Source of the DNA: Siphonodentalium dalli
Taxonomy: Eukaryota > Mollusca > Scaphopoda > Gadilida > Siphonodentaliidae
Assembly (NCBI GenBank): GCA_032622095.1
Contig: CP136066.1
Location: forward strand, 64,698,609 to 64,762,608
Direction: 5' to 3'
DNA: 64,000 nucleotides
In this document: one piece after another, positions 46,080 through 56,874 of the stretch
Position numbering within the stretch: the first letter of the stretch is position 1
Layout of the letters: the number at the start of each line of letters is the position of its first letter
Notes under the pieces: model-generated
What the model was told of the DNA's origin: nothing
Database searches by the model: none
What the model saw: the letters and a program-made list of their open reading frames with translations, nothing else
Made by a program: the position numbers and the translations under genes

Positions 46080-46714
46080 TCTACTATATATTTTGGGTCT
46101 TCTGTTTGTTTGTTTGTTTGTATGTCTGTTAGCTATGGCCGGGAAAACTGCCGGGCAGATTTAGCCCAAACTTGCTATATAAGGGTAAAAAACACGGGAA
46201 TGGTCATCGGACCGCTTCTGACAACGTCAGAGCACTCATTCGCAAATCCCCCGCCACCGCAATGGGAATACATGGGTTAATCGCGTGATAGTTAAAGAGC
46301 GTTTGTATCCGCAGAGTCGTTGACAAAGAGCATGTATGTGTCCAGACATGGGCGTGTTGTGCCTGTGTACAGACATGAGCGTGTTGTGTGATTCTTAAGT
46401 CTGTGTTCGTACTTAGGGGTTTCTGGGAATGGGGGAGATTTTCATCGGGTCAGTTTTTCCGCCCGAGGTGACCTTCACCTTGAAACGGGTACCCACAAAT
46501 GATCTAATATATATGTTGGGACTTCTGTCTGTTCGTTTGTCTGTTAGCTATGGCCGGGAAAACTGCTGGACGGATTTCGACGAAATTTGATACCTACGGG
46601 TAATTTTGTCCGGGGAATGTTTTGGACGGGTCAAATAGTGACTCCGACCTGACCTTGATCTTCAAAATGGTCAATTCAAGGTCAAAGCCCGGACGAAGTC
46701 GGGTCGCCTGCTAG
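46080..46714 (+). mobile_element. Non-autonomous Helitron-like element
   Basis: The 5' end TCTACTATATATTTTGGG is preceded by A. The 3' end has a hairpin (CCCGGACGAAGTCGGG) eleven bases before a terminal CTAG followed by T. TC start, 3' hairpin, CTRR end and insertion between A and T are the Helitron hallmarks. A second 5'-like end (TCTAATATATATGTTGGG) at 46503 repeats the first about 70 bases. There is no Rep/helicase coding, so it depends on an autonomous element elsewhere. Confidence 0.65.
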
Positions 46715-47121
46715 TATGCATATAAAATAAGTTTCAAGTAAAAAGAGGTGAACTTAAATTAAAGGAATGATAAACGATTCACTCGCTTGCTAATTGCTCC
46801 ACGATGTTTCCATTATGACTTTTAACTTCTGGACAATTTTTCACGCACTAAAAGGTTTTTTAACGATCCCTTTGTTACCTTACGGTTGCAGTCACGGTAT
46901 AACGGAATGCTGTCGTATAGACTAGGTATATGCTCGATAGTATATACATCGACTCACAACCCTCATGTTTCGGTATGTGAAACGAACCAAAACGCCCCAA
47001 TTGTGAATGGTTCATAGATACATTCATATAGTTTCCCCCAGATAGCATTGTATAGGTTCCATTCCAGGGACACGAATAGACTGTACATAATCGATTGTCG
47101 AAAACACACTATATCTATATC
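46715..47121. other. Intergenic, nothing recognised
   Basis: AT-rich DNA up to the start of the duplicated segment. Confidence 0.4.
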
Positions 47122-48644
47122 GTGTACATGTAGGCGTCATGGTCACGTGGGTCAGGTGATTTTCGTTGGCAATGGCAACAGACGTTACAAGTTACACGTA
47201 CGTGTGTGTGTTCCGGGCTATTATCCAACAATACACGTGTAGTTTTATGCCACATCCGACTTGACACCAAATTATTAAACAAATCTTGAATCAAGTTTTC
47301 GCTCATCATGATCATAATGACATTGGTTATTGTTGTAGGATGGTCCACAACATGTATGTAATGCTAAGCGACAGCAATATAATTTACTGAGCTCTCAATA
47401 TCCCTGCCTTACTCCTGTTGTTCCCATATTATTCTCAAAAAACATTGCAATTCTTCCCAGGGTGCGAGCTTCCGTCATGATAACGGAATTACAGACCACA
47501 ACGCATACGAATGGAATAAGAGAAAATGCTGTCATATCAATCCAGATCCAGTAATTGTCGTGAAAGGGGCAATATTCCGTAACTGTATAAACATTGGAAA
47601 CCAAATAAGCATCAGATGATTCAACAAGTGATTTGGTTCTTTACACTCTTAAAACAATAGGTACTCTAGAGTACCCACGTAGGTACTAAGCTTTGTCGCA
47701 GGGGGAGTACCAAATTTTTGGTACCCTAGATTATATACCAACATTTTGGTACTCTAGAGTACTTACTAAATATTTAGGTTCTATCCGGGCATTATGCATA
47801 TAATACCCTGAAGTACCAAATATCAAGACAGGTACTCTGAAGTATTTAGGTACTATGCATTGTACCTAGCAATTTGGTACTTCAGAGAACCAAACATATA
47901 GGTACTAAGCGGAGAACCTGCCCAGATACCAAACACTCGAATTACGAAACATGGCCGACACGGCAAATTTAACAATGTGGCATGTTAGATTCCAAATGAT
48001 GCTACGGCGTTTAAACATCGAATTAAGTACAAGACCTCATCGACTCCCTTGCATAGTGCTAAATGAAATAATCCTAATTATACATGTATTACTTTATTAG
48101 TATAGAACCTTGATCGTGATTTTGTACTTAATTCAAGGTTTAATATCTCAGGATATCCATGAACTTTTCCCTGCATGTGGAGTAAAACTGGTCTGAATGT
48201 CTAAAATAATTTCTTAATTTGTGTCCAATAATATTAAAGTAAACATTATAAATCAAGCATCTTAAACAGGTCTGGATGAAACACGAATCGATCTAGAATA
48301 GCCCGATAAATAAAAAAACTACCTTGCGATAAATCGCAAACCTTTGCGAATCGCAAACTACTTTGCAATAAATATATGCGATTTAGTGTTAAGGTTTTCG
48401 ATTGATCACAAAGGTTTGCGATTAATCACAATGGTTTGTGATTTAACGCAGATATAGTTTTATGCATTGGCACTAATGGGTGCTAAGGGGAGCAAACCTT
48501 TGCGATAAAACACAAAACAACTTTTCGAAAAATCACAAACACCTTTGCGATAACTCGCAAACCTTTACGATAAATCTCAAACATCTTTACGATAACTATC
48601 AGACTGCTTACTGGGTGATTATATTTTTGCGATTTATGGCAAAG
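47122..48644. repeat. Segmental duplication partner of 3667-7078
   Basis: This copy lacks the 1764-bp inverted-repeat element and shows the sequence TA-T-TA (47219-47223) at the equivalent site. Its right end is fused at about 48645 to the 3' part of a GPCR, so it is itself cut by the other duplication. Confidence 0.88.
47250..47640 (-). pseudogene. GPCR relic 2 (loop 2-TM6 fragment)
   Basis: This is a second copy of relic 1 within the duplicated segment 47122-48644. It is slightly better preserved: loop 2 reads NYWIWIDM into TM5 (AFSLIPF...GNSVI-like, with CNSVI), then EARTLGRI and GVRQG. Frameshifts and missing ends make it non-functional. Confidence 0.8.
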
Positions 48645-48645
48645 A

Positions 48646-48862
48646 TATAACTATAATCGACGCATTACAGTTCGGTTTGCGCGTCAAGTTTTACGGCCTT
48701 AAATTAGTAAGACAAATATCGAGTGTCCTGGCCGCGTGTAACAACGCCTCTAACTTCTATCTGTATTGTTTAACTGGGTCGAAATTCAGAAAGGAACTCG
48801 TTGAGATGACGACCTGCTTCCGTCGAAATGCCTTATGGAAACGTTCGGACATATATACATGA
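48646..48862 (+). pseudogene. 3' stump of GPCR C (TM6 end to C-terminus)
   Basis: From 48646 the sequence is the same as codons 270-340 of GPCR C (TM6 end, loop 3, TM7 with NFYLY, tail and TGA stop). Upstream it joins abruptly to an unrelated dyad-rich repeat. There is no TM1-TM5 and no start, so this is a truncated copy, not a gene. It marks the left breakpoint of the first unit of the tandem segmental duplication. It could also be an assembly artefact from unresolved haplotypes. Confidence 0.9.
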
Positions 48863-49639
48863 GTGGTTCGGTAAACGGAACATGCAATCACACCATGAAT
48901 ACACAATCTACAATGTAAAGAGTCACTTAATGATGCACGTTCGGATTTAACAAATTACTACAAAAGTTTTCTGATCAAATTTTCAGCTCACCAAGCAAGT
49001 TAAATTGAAAAATACTTTGAATCATCACCATTCGCATGGCACAGTCTTAGCGAAAATCCACAGAAGCATCCATCAGTTTTACTTTGCAAGCGAGTACCAA
49101 AAGTAATAATTCAGATCGCGCATAATTATCTGCAGCTTATGTGAAACTAAAGCGTGGACACTCTTTATTAAAAACCATCAGTGGAATTTTGCATGTTTAA
49201 TGGTTTTAGGATTCCCTCGTACATTATTGACCAATGACACACGTGACCATTCAATGGGTCATTAGTTTCACGTGCGATGACCAACTTTCACATTCGCGTG
49301 TGGATCTGTACCGACATACGACGAAACGAGTCATCTGTGTTTTTGGATTCCGATATCTCTTAATTTTAGGACAACTGTTGATTTATGTTACACTTAAGTC
49401 GAATGTGTCGATACCAGTTCAGATTTCAGTAGATATGTTGAGTATTTTGTATACATATTGTTGACGGTCTTCTTTGCTTATCTGTTTTAGTTAGTGGTCA
49501 TTTCGAGGCTACATATGGTTTGTATCTCCGTGGAATATAATCTTTTTTTTCCATATTTCAGACACACTTTGTGGACGATGTAGTATATTGAAGACATATT
49601 AATTTTAACCAAATTCACCCCACATTGAGTATTTTGCGT
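48863..49639. other. 3' flank of the GPCR stump
   Basis: This is AT-rich DNA shared with 56875-57651 and partly with the 3' flank of GPCR A. The ORF at 49234-49464 lacks any recognisable feature. I see nothing else here. Confidence 0.5.
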
Positions 49640-50095
49640 ACACCACACTCTTCACTCACTGTATTATATCATAATATGGATTTTGGTTACTAACAAGGCG
49701 TACGATCTTGACAATGATATCTATTTATGCTATATTTATGATTGGTATAAGAACAAAAGCTGTCTATATTTTAATATTCTTTCTGTTCATGGCGGTTTAA
49801 AGGATGTGACTTTTTAAAACAGCAATACCGATCTCGAACGCCATTTTATATTTAATCCTTTCTTCGCTACACTCACTTAATATATGTTGCCCTGTAGGAA
49901 ATGTTCAGAAAATCAAACTGAATTTGTTATATGAACTTGTTATTTCCCACCAACTGTTATGAATACTTAGCATTCGGCAAACCATATCTCTTGTTCACTC
50001 AAATGTTACGTATCGTTGTTGTGATAGAAACTTGTTAAATGTTGCTATATGTAGCTCAATAAATTCAATTCAATTCATTCAATCGCAGAAGCGTG
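49640..50095 (+). repeat. Possible LINE 3' tail before the minisatellite, copy 1
   Basis: The stretch ends in AATAAATTCAATTCAATTCA, a short-repeat tail following a polyadenylation-like hexamer. This resembles the 3' ends of the LINEs elsewhere in the window. The upstream sequence has no convincing coding frame. It recurs at about 57652-58107. The call rests mainly on the tail. Confidence 0.35.
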
Positions 50096-50122
50096 GAATT
50101 CCACCATAGAATCCACAGTTAA

Positions 50123-50730
50123 CGCCCACCCCTGTGATGTACATTAATATTAACGTCCACCCCTGTTATGTACATTAATATTAACGTCCACCCCTGTGAT
50201 GTACATTTTTATTAACGTCCACCCCTGTGGTGTACATTTATATTAAAGTACATCCCTGTGATGCACATGCAATTTGTTATATGAACTTGTTATTTCCCAC
50301 CAACTGTTATGAATACTTAGTATTCGGCAAACCATATCTCCTGTTCACTCAAATGTAACGTATCGTTGTTATGATAGAAACTTGTTAAATGTTGCTATAT
50401 GTATATTTATATTAACGTCCACCCATGTGATGTACATTTATATTAACGTCCACCCCCTGTGATGTACATTTATATTAACGTCCACCCCTGTGATGTACAT
50501 TTATATTAACGTCCACCCCTGTGATGTACATTTATATTAACGTCCACCCCTGTGATGCACATTTATATTAACGTCCACACCTGTGATGTACATTTATATT
50601 AACGCCCTGTGGTGTACATTTATATTAACATCCTCCCCCTGTGATGTACATTTATATTAACGTCCACCCCTGTGATGTACATTTATATTAACGTCCACCC
50701 CTGTGATGTACATTTATATTATTACCACTT
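50123..50730 (+). repeat. 31-bp minisatellite, block 1, copy 1
   Basis: Units are about 31 bp, with core CCACCCCTGTGATGTACAT followed by TTATATTAACGT. About 5 units lie before and about 10 after a 137-bp interruption (50269-50405). The interruption is a copy of sequence just upstream of the array (about 49918-50053). Variants include GCCCTGTGGTG and CATCCTCCCC units. There are no spacers, so it is not CRISPR-like. Confidence 0.95.
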
Positions 50731-51417
50731 TAGAGGGCGTTCTCTAGTAGATTAACAGTATTTTACCCGAACGGTAAAAAGCCATAACGCCCGGCATCAA
50801 ACCGGATGCGGGCCGTTAACGATATTAACGGCCCGCATCCGGTTTGCGATTTGCTAGAAATCCAATCGAACGCAACCTTATTTCGGATTTCGGAATTTCT
50901 GTTAAAACAAGTTTATAGTATATTATTACGAATAAAACTGAAATTTTACTGTAGTAGATGTAAATGATGTAATAACAGACCAACAACAAGTAAGTGTTAC
51001 CTAACAAGTGGAATAAATTAGATTTCTGACTGAATTTTCGTTAGATATGTCCCTATTTTCGTGGTAAATAATATAATTAGTCACGTGACAATTTGTTTGA
51101 CAACGAACAGACGACACATGGTTTGAATTGTGATCGTTTTGAAAAAAAGAGTTATTACATGTATTTCATTTGACATATTGTTGCCTACTCACTCATCTAT
51201 GTTCTAGTTGGGTTTCATTTCAGAAAGTGGTAATAATAGTAATAACTTGATTTTGTCGGGCATTATGGTTTATTAACGGCCCTCCAGAAATGATTAACAG
51301 CCCTCGGGCCATTAAAGGCCCTCGACTTCGTCTCGGGCCTTTAATGAACCCTCGGGCTGTTAATCATTTCTGGAGGGCCGTTAATAAACCATAACGCCCT
51401 CCAAAATCAAGTTATTG
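50731..51417. repeat. Hairpin-bearing spacer between minisatellite blocks, copy 1
   Basis: This non-coding stretch has two foldbacks. One is 21-bp arms at 50799-50819 and 50824-50844 (TTAACGGCCCGCATCCGGTT). The other is a long foldback with about 83-bp arms at 51240-51322 and 51335-51417, containing GGCCCTCCAGAAATGATTAA and GGGCCTTTAAT. It may be a foldback or MITE-type insertion into the minisatellite, since the array continues on both sides. Its terminal repeat family was not identified. Confidence 0.8.
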
Positions 51418-52016
51418 GTATATTAACGTCCACCCATGTGATGTACATTTATATTAACGTCCACCCCTGTGATGCACATTTATATTAACGTCCACACCTG
51501 TGATGTACATTTATATTAACGCCCTGTGGTGTACATTTATATTAACGTCCACCCCATGTGATGTACATTTATATTAACGTCCACCCGTGTGATGTACATT
51601 TATATTAACATCCTCCCCATGTGATGTACATTTATATTAACATCCTCCCCATGTGGTGTACATTTATATTAACATCCTCCCCATGTGATGTACATTTATA
51701 TTAACGCCCACCCTGTGATGTACATTTATGTTAACGTCCACCCGTGTGATGTACATTTATATTAAAGTCCACCCTTGTGATGTACATTTATATTAACGTC
51801 CACCCCTGTGATGTACATTTGTATTAACGTCCACCCCTGTGATGTAGATTTATATTAACGTCCACCCCTGTTATGTACATTTATATTAACGTCCACCCAT
51901 GTGGTGTACATTTATATTAACGTCCACCCCTGTGGTGTACATTTATATTAATGTCCACCAATATGATGTACATTTATAGTAACGTCCACCCCTGTGATGT
52001 GCGTTTATATTTCAGC
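51418..52016 (+). repeat. 31-bp minisatellite, block 2, copy 1
   Basis: About 19 units of the same family as block 1 follow the large hairpin. They have a characteristic order of variant units: GATGCAC, CACACC, GCCCTGTGG, CATCCTCCCC, CCCGTG, CCCTTG, GTAGAT, GTTATG. Block 2 has the same length in both copies of the segmental duplication. Confidence 0.95.
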
Positions 52017-53039
52017 CTCAATTAAAAGGACCCAAAATCCTCGCAGTGCGTAAAGGTAGAAACATATAAAGGTCTGTAAATACATCACTATTAAGCCATA
52101 AGGAGAACAGGCATGCATAAAAAGATTATTGATAGTTCACGAATAACGAAATTTCATGTGTTGAAACCATTGTTATGTAAATTAAACTGTTACAGTGACT
52201 TGTCAACATACATCGCTAATCGTGTAACAAGTTCAAATATAATAGTCTGAATATCATTTTTAGATTATTTTTCAATGCTTTTATTTGAGATTTTCCAATG
52301 TTTACCGTCAAATTTGAATTACACGTTGGTATCGTATTGCACTAACTGGTCTTTTATCCGTAATTCCACTGTAACCGTACTGTTTACGCAACACTTGGAT
52401 CTACTTTAAACTACACAGATTGTGGGCAAATTATCCATTCTTGAAACACACTGGTTGAACATTCTAAGTGGACATCGTCACCCTGCTTGGTATGTTCAGT
52501 ACTGGGGTGCTATATATACCTGCAAGCAAGTGGCCACAATCAACCTGCGTTTAGTTCTAAGATCAGTCACTAAAGTCACATGCATGTATCATATGCATGC
52601 AGTACTATACTACTATGCGTATTTTATTCAGGGGCACGTGTAGCCGCCTATATCAATAGCTAACTCCGTAAAGGGGCAATTTTCAGTTATATAAATGCCG
52701 AAAAGGCAAAATTTTGAAGGCAATTTCCATGACCCATTACATATTAAACGGACATTATGTGTATTTGTCATTCTGTTGATTTCCGTTCTGCTAACCACAA
52801 CATGTGTGTACAAGCAGTCCCAAATTAAAATCTTTCCGCCCAGGAAAATCTCTACTTTCACATCGTTGTTCGGTCATTCGGTTAGCAGAAAGCTGGATTA
52901 TTCCTCTTCGATACAAGTTCAGTATGCTACACCACACCAAACCATTTAATGATGCATTATTTGTCAAAATAAGCACAATATGAAACAGATATATCAGTTA
53001 ATTTGCCAAAAATTCATACTGGTCAACAGTATTTTTTCA
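52017..53039. other. Intergenic, with one dispersed repeat segment
   Basis: Most of this is featureless AT-rich DNA, repeated at 60611-61633. A 110-bp segment at 52827-52937 is about 85% identical by eye to 3527-3637 (TCGGTCATTCGGTTAGCAGA in both). The differences change amino acids freely, so it looks like a non-coding dispersed repeat, not a conserved exon. Confidence 0.5.
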
Positions 53040-53795
53040 ATGGTGAGTATGTCCCCTAACAACCGTTACCACCCCTGTAAGAATGAAATATATTACTTCT
53101 CCAGTCATGCCCACGCTAATAACTATTATAGTTGTTTTCGTCAACAAAATGCTATATGGTGCAGTTTAGTTTTTAACAACATGCCATAATATCTGTCATA
53201 TGCTGTCATATGTACATTTTTCAATTTCGTGTATGTCCATAGCAACCGTTACCACCCATGTTATTAAGACATATGGTAATTTTCCAGTCATTCCCACACA
53301 AACAACAAATATTTTAATAGTTTTCACAATAACAATGTTACATGGTGTAGTTTAGATTGTTAAAACTGCCATAATTTCAGCCATGTGTGAATTACTTCAA
53401 TTACGGGCGATGTCCCTAGCAACCGTTACCAACACTGTAAGTAAGAAATATGGTAATTGTTCAGTCATGTCCACATCAACAACAACTATTATAATTGTTT
53501 TCACCACAAGGTCCTATATTGTTTAGTTTAATTTGTTAAAATTGCCATTAATATCGGTCATCTGTACATTTTTCGATGTTGGGTATGTCCCTAGCAACCG
53601 TTACCATCCATGTAAGTAAGAAATACGGTTCATTTTCTATCAGATCCACATAAACAACAACTAATATAATTATTTTCATCATAAAATGATACGTGGCATA
53701 GTTTAGTTTGTACAAAAACTGCCATACTATTAGTCAATAGTCATATATGCATATCTTCGATTTCGGGTAGTTGCATAGCAACCGTTGCTAAGGAA
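53040..53795 (+). repeat. About 180-bp satellite, copy 1
   Basis: Four full diverged units and a partial one are marked by GTATGTCCCTAGCAACCGTT-like starts at about 53048, 53230, 53409, 53582 and 53765. Each unit also contains a TCAGTCAT..CCACA block and a GTTTAGTTTGT...ACTGCCATA block. It is non-coding. Confidence 0.85.
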
Positions 53796-54944
53796 GGACC
53801 TGCCACGAATGTCTCCATATCTGAAAATAGTGCACGGGTAACGGATATGCCAAGTTTCATGCTTTTATCACCTTTTGCACAATTGTTACCCCAAGCGCCT
53901 GGACTACAGTCATTTTGATATATCTAGAAGCAGATAAATTAATAACAATAGTCAAGATGAAGAACACGGCGTTGAAATTTGACTAAAACCAGATTTCATC
54001 GTGCTTATTTACGAAAAATCCCATTTTAGCCAAAAAATAGAAAATCGTATATTTCACAAAAAGGCAACACCGACATGTTATCTGCTGTATCAATATGAAA
54101 ATGTTGACACATAATTCATAGTGTTAATCTTTCACATGACTCAATTCGAATAAGTGCCCACTAATAAATGTGTATAGAATATGTACCTGTATAGAGATAA
54201 AGGGAATGTTATTCAGAGTACAGGATTCCAGTTTTCACTGATTTCATTAATTCAAAACAAATTACCCTGGTAACCACAACATCTACCTTATTCCAACAAC
54301 GCTTTATTATATTTATTACTGAGATCTAACACTTAAATTATTAACAAATAAAACTGGGAATTTTTATAAAATTGCATGAAATAATGATACATATCATGTT
54401 GTGATGGATTCCAGAATGCTCTCATTTTTCATCAAAAAAAGCAATTTTTACCCCAAAAATGAACCATGGAACATTGACATATTCCAAAATACGCTTACAA
54501 AATATGAACATATCCCCCATATATTGTTAGTTACGTTTCCGCCGAAAACAAGATGTAGATGTTACTTAGGCAGCTGGATTCCATTTTTCACTGGTTTGAT
54601 TCATGAAAAAGCATATTTTACCAAAATAAAATGATAAAGTACACTATTACACGAAAAGATAACATATGTTAACCGCCGTATCAATAGGGATATTTTGATA
54701 TATAACTCAGTTTGTTACTCTTCCACATATATGACAGGATGAACACTTTATTGACTTTCTGATGTGAAAATATTACATCTTGGCAGGCATTTTGAAAACG
54801 GTTGCCATGGAGACGGGAGAACCATTTGACGAAGTCTACCCAAAGTTTTTTGGAAGCCCTTGACCCAAGGTACATAACTTATTTCGAGTCTGCTCTAGAG
54901 CAAGAAAATCCTACGAGGGGTATAGGCTAGGGCCAGTATTACTA
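53796..54944. other. Intergenic, nothing recognised
   Basis: AT-rich DNA, duplicated at 62390-63538. Short ORFs here are identical in both copies only because the copies are recent. No motif or RNA gene was recognised. Confidence 0.4.
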
Positions 54945-55130
54945 GGGTGATGAGTTTCCAGAATGATAACGGAATTTCCGGCCACAATGAGTAGGAATGG
55001 AACGAGAGAACATTCTCACATGTCAATCCAGATCCAGTAATTGTTGTGAAAGAGGCAATATTCCGTAACTGTAAAAATATTGGAAACCAAATAAGCATCA
55101 TATGATTCAACAAATGATTTGGTTCTTTGT
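54945..55130 (-). pseudogene. GPCR relic 3 (loop 2-TM5 fragment)
   Basis: On the minus strand NNYWIWIDM (end of loop 2) is followed, across a frameshift, by TM5 residues related to FLLIV.GNSVIILE. The fragment covers the same part of the receptor as relics 1 and 2. It sits just upstream of the GPCR C flank, in the opposite orientation. Confidence 0.7.
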
Positions 55131-55139
55131 GGCCAAAGA

Positions 55140-55851
55140 ACCGTTCTGTTCTTGGTGAGGTGATTTGTGGAACCTATATTGCAAATCACCAAGGACTCAA
55201 ATCCTATAAAACTTGTGGTTCTTAGTCCACAAAGATACAAAATATTCAGCTATCTGGTAAATACTATATACGGTTTCAGTTATGGATCCATCCGTAAACC
55301 AAATACTTTTGGGGCGTTGTTGTTGTTTGCTTCGCAAAGGTTTAATTTCATAAACTGAGACCTATATAGAGTCGATTTATCATCATTGTACGGACCATTT
55401 ACCTAAACTATAATGCAGCAATCCGCTCAGATACATTAACAATGGCCAATGGGATCGTTAAAAAGCTTTTGTGCGCAATTGTGTTCAGAAGTTCGCAGTC
55501 ATAATTGAACCATCGTGGAATAAAGAACAATGACTCTCTTAGCTTTCAATTATTGTCAGTCCGTTGAAACCTTCAATTTGTGTTTTAGTCTTGAAAGCAT
55601 GTCTATTAAAAGCATAGACCTGTCAATAAAACGTTGACACATGCGAACTGAAGTCTGCGCTGAATGGTTTAGTGTAATTTACTGCTACAACGCATTAGAT
55701 GGTTAAACAACCAACATTCAGTTCGCTATGTAGAACACCATTAAAAGCAACTGGCGACATCACAATCTCTTACCAACAAAAGTTGATATTCATGCATGCG
55801 TATCGTTGTCTGTGTTATTTCGCTTCATAAGAACATATATAGGCTTCGAAC
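55140..55851 (+). promoter_or_regulatory. Conserved 5' flank of GPCR C
   Basis: This stretch holds the same blocks as the 10.79-11.49 kb flank of GPCR A: the TCTTGGTGAG...GATTTGTGGAAC block, a GTCCACAAAG block, the TTGAACCAT...GGAAT block near 55505, and the GACATCACAATCTCTT block at 55752. The first part (to 55406) recurs at 63734-64000 at the end of the window, implying another receptor downstream. This is a candidate promoter region; no individual site is proven. Confidence 0.5.
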
Positions 55852-56874
55852 ATGGAGAACATTTCGGCGCGTATCGGTAATATGACAGGTATATTATCTA
55901 CTACGGAAATGAATGTTCTTGGTAATAATTCCGAATCAACGGATAGTTCGGCTGGGAAATGGATATGGATTATATTCCTACCAATAATATTAACAGTTGG
56001 ACTTACGGGAAACATTATATCGACTATTGTATTTAGTCGGGAAAAGATGAGAAATGGAACAATGCCAGTATATTTGATCACTCTAGCAATAGTGGACTCG
56101 TTGTCACTCATAGCCATGCTCTCTCGCGACTGGACAATTGCTGTCTTCGACTGTGATATTCGGGAGAGTTCAGACCTCGTTTGTAAAACACACCGTTTCA
56201 TTGTGTATTTTCTTGCTGATTTTTCAGGGTGGACACTCGTGGCAATCACTGTGGAGAGAGCCATCTCCATTCGGTTTCCGCATTCAAAGAAATATACCAA
56301 GAAGAGTGCAGTAACAACACTGGTGGTAATTGGAATATGTCTCATCGTACTGAATTCCCATGTGATATATGGATTTCAGTTATTGCCCAGAGGTAAATGC
56401 AGACCACGTCAGTCTGCAGAATACAAATACTTCATGGACAATTACTGGCTCTGGATTAACATGGCAGCATTTTCTCTTATTCCTTTCCTACTCATTGTGG
56501 TCGGAAATTCTGTTATCATTCTGGAAACTCGCCGCACCAGGAAGAATTTGAATGGTTTTGCCAATACTATGGCAACAACAGTAGTAAGGCAGGGATCTCG
56601 AGAGCTCACTAAGTTATTGCTGACTCTTAGCATCGCGTACCTTGCGTGGACCCTGCCTATAACTATAATCGACGCATTACAGTTCGGTTTGCGCGTCAAG
56701 TTTTACGGCCTTAAATTAGTAAGACAAATATCGAGTGTCCTGGCCGCGTGTAACAACGCCTCTAACTTCTATCTGTATTGTTTAACTGGGTCGAAATTCA
56801 GAAAGGAACTCGTTGAGATGACGACCTGCTTCCGTCGAAATGCCTTATGGAAACGTTCGGACATATATACATGA
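55852..56874 (+). CDS. Class A GPCR, paralogue C (FMRFamide/peptide-receptor-like)
   Basis: This is an intact 340-residue single-exon receptor. GN is at 53-54 (TM1), D82 in TM2, W94 in loop 1, C111 at TM3, ERA at 136-138, C183 in loop 2, P211 in TM5, W266 and P269 in TM6, and NFYLY at 304-308. The N-terminus has NIS (3-5) and NNS (25-27) glycosylation sites, and is four residues shorter than A over the stretch that follows. The last 71 codons and the DNA downstream are duplicated at 48647-48862, so this gene spans the junction between two units of an about 8 kb tandem duplication. Loop 3 carries RVKFYGLK, quite unlike A or B. I am confident of the family; function beyond a membrane peptide or chemosensory-type receptor is inference. 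Confidence 0.94.
   Translation: MENISARIGNMTGILSTTEMNVLGNNSESTDSSAGKWIWIIFLPIILTVGLTGNIISTIVFSREKMRNGTMPVYLITLAIVDSLSLIAMLSRDWTIAVFDCDIRESSDLVCKTHRFIVYFLADFSGWTLVAITVERAISIRFPHSKKYTKKSAVTTLVVIGICLIVLNSHVIYGFQLLPRGKCRPRQSAEYKYFMDNYWLWINMAAFSLIPFLLIVVGNSVIILETRRTRKNLNGFANTMATTVVRQGSRELTKLLLTLSIAYLAWTLPITIIDALQFGLRVKFYGLKLVRQISSVLAACNNASNFYLYCLTGSKFRKELVEMTTCFRRNALWKRSDIYT

Larger units (their letters stand above)
48646..55406. repeat. Segmental tandem duplication, copy 1
   Basis: This stretch matches 56658-64000 with only scattered single-base differences. The offset is 8012 up to the first minisatellite and 8594 after it, because copy 2 has a longer array. The repeat unit therefore runs from the middle of one GPCR to the same point of the next. 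The end given here is set by the end of the window, not by loss of similarity. Confidence 0.95.

Noticed and set aside
50123-52016. CRISPR-like look of the 31-bp repeats
   Set aside because: The units are directly adjacent with no unique spacers, and the genome is eukaryotic; this is a minisatellite.
52695-52949. 84-residue ORF sharing a segment with the ORF at 3401-3652
   Set aside because: The shared stretch is a dispersed repeat; the nucleotide differences change residues freely and both frames end soon after the match.
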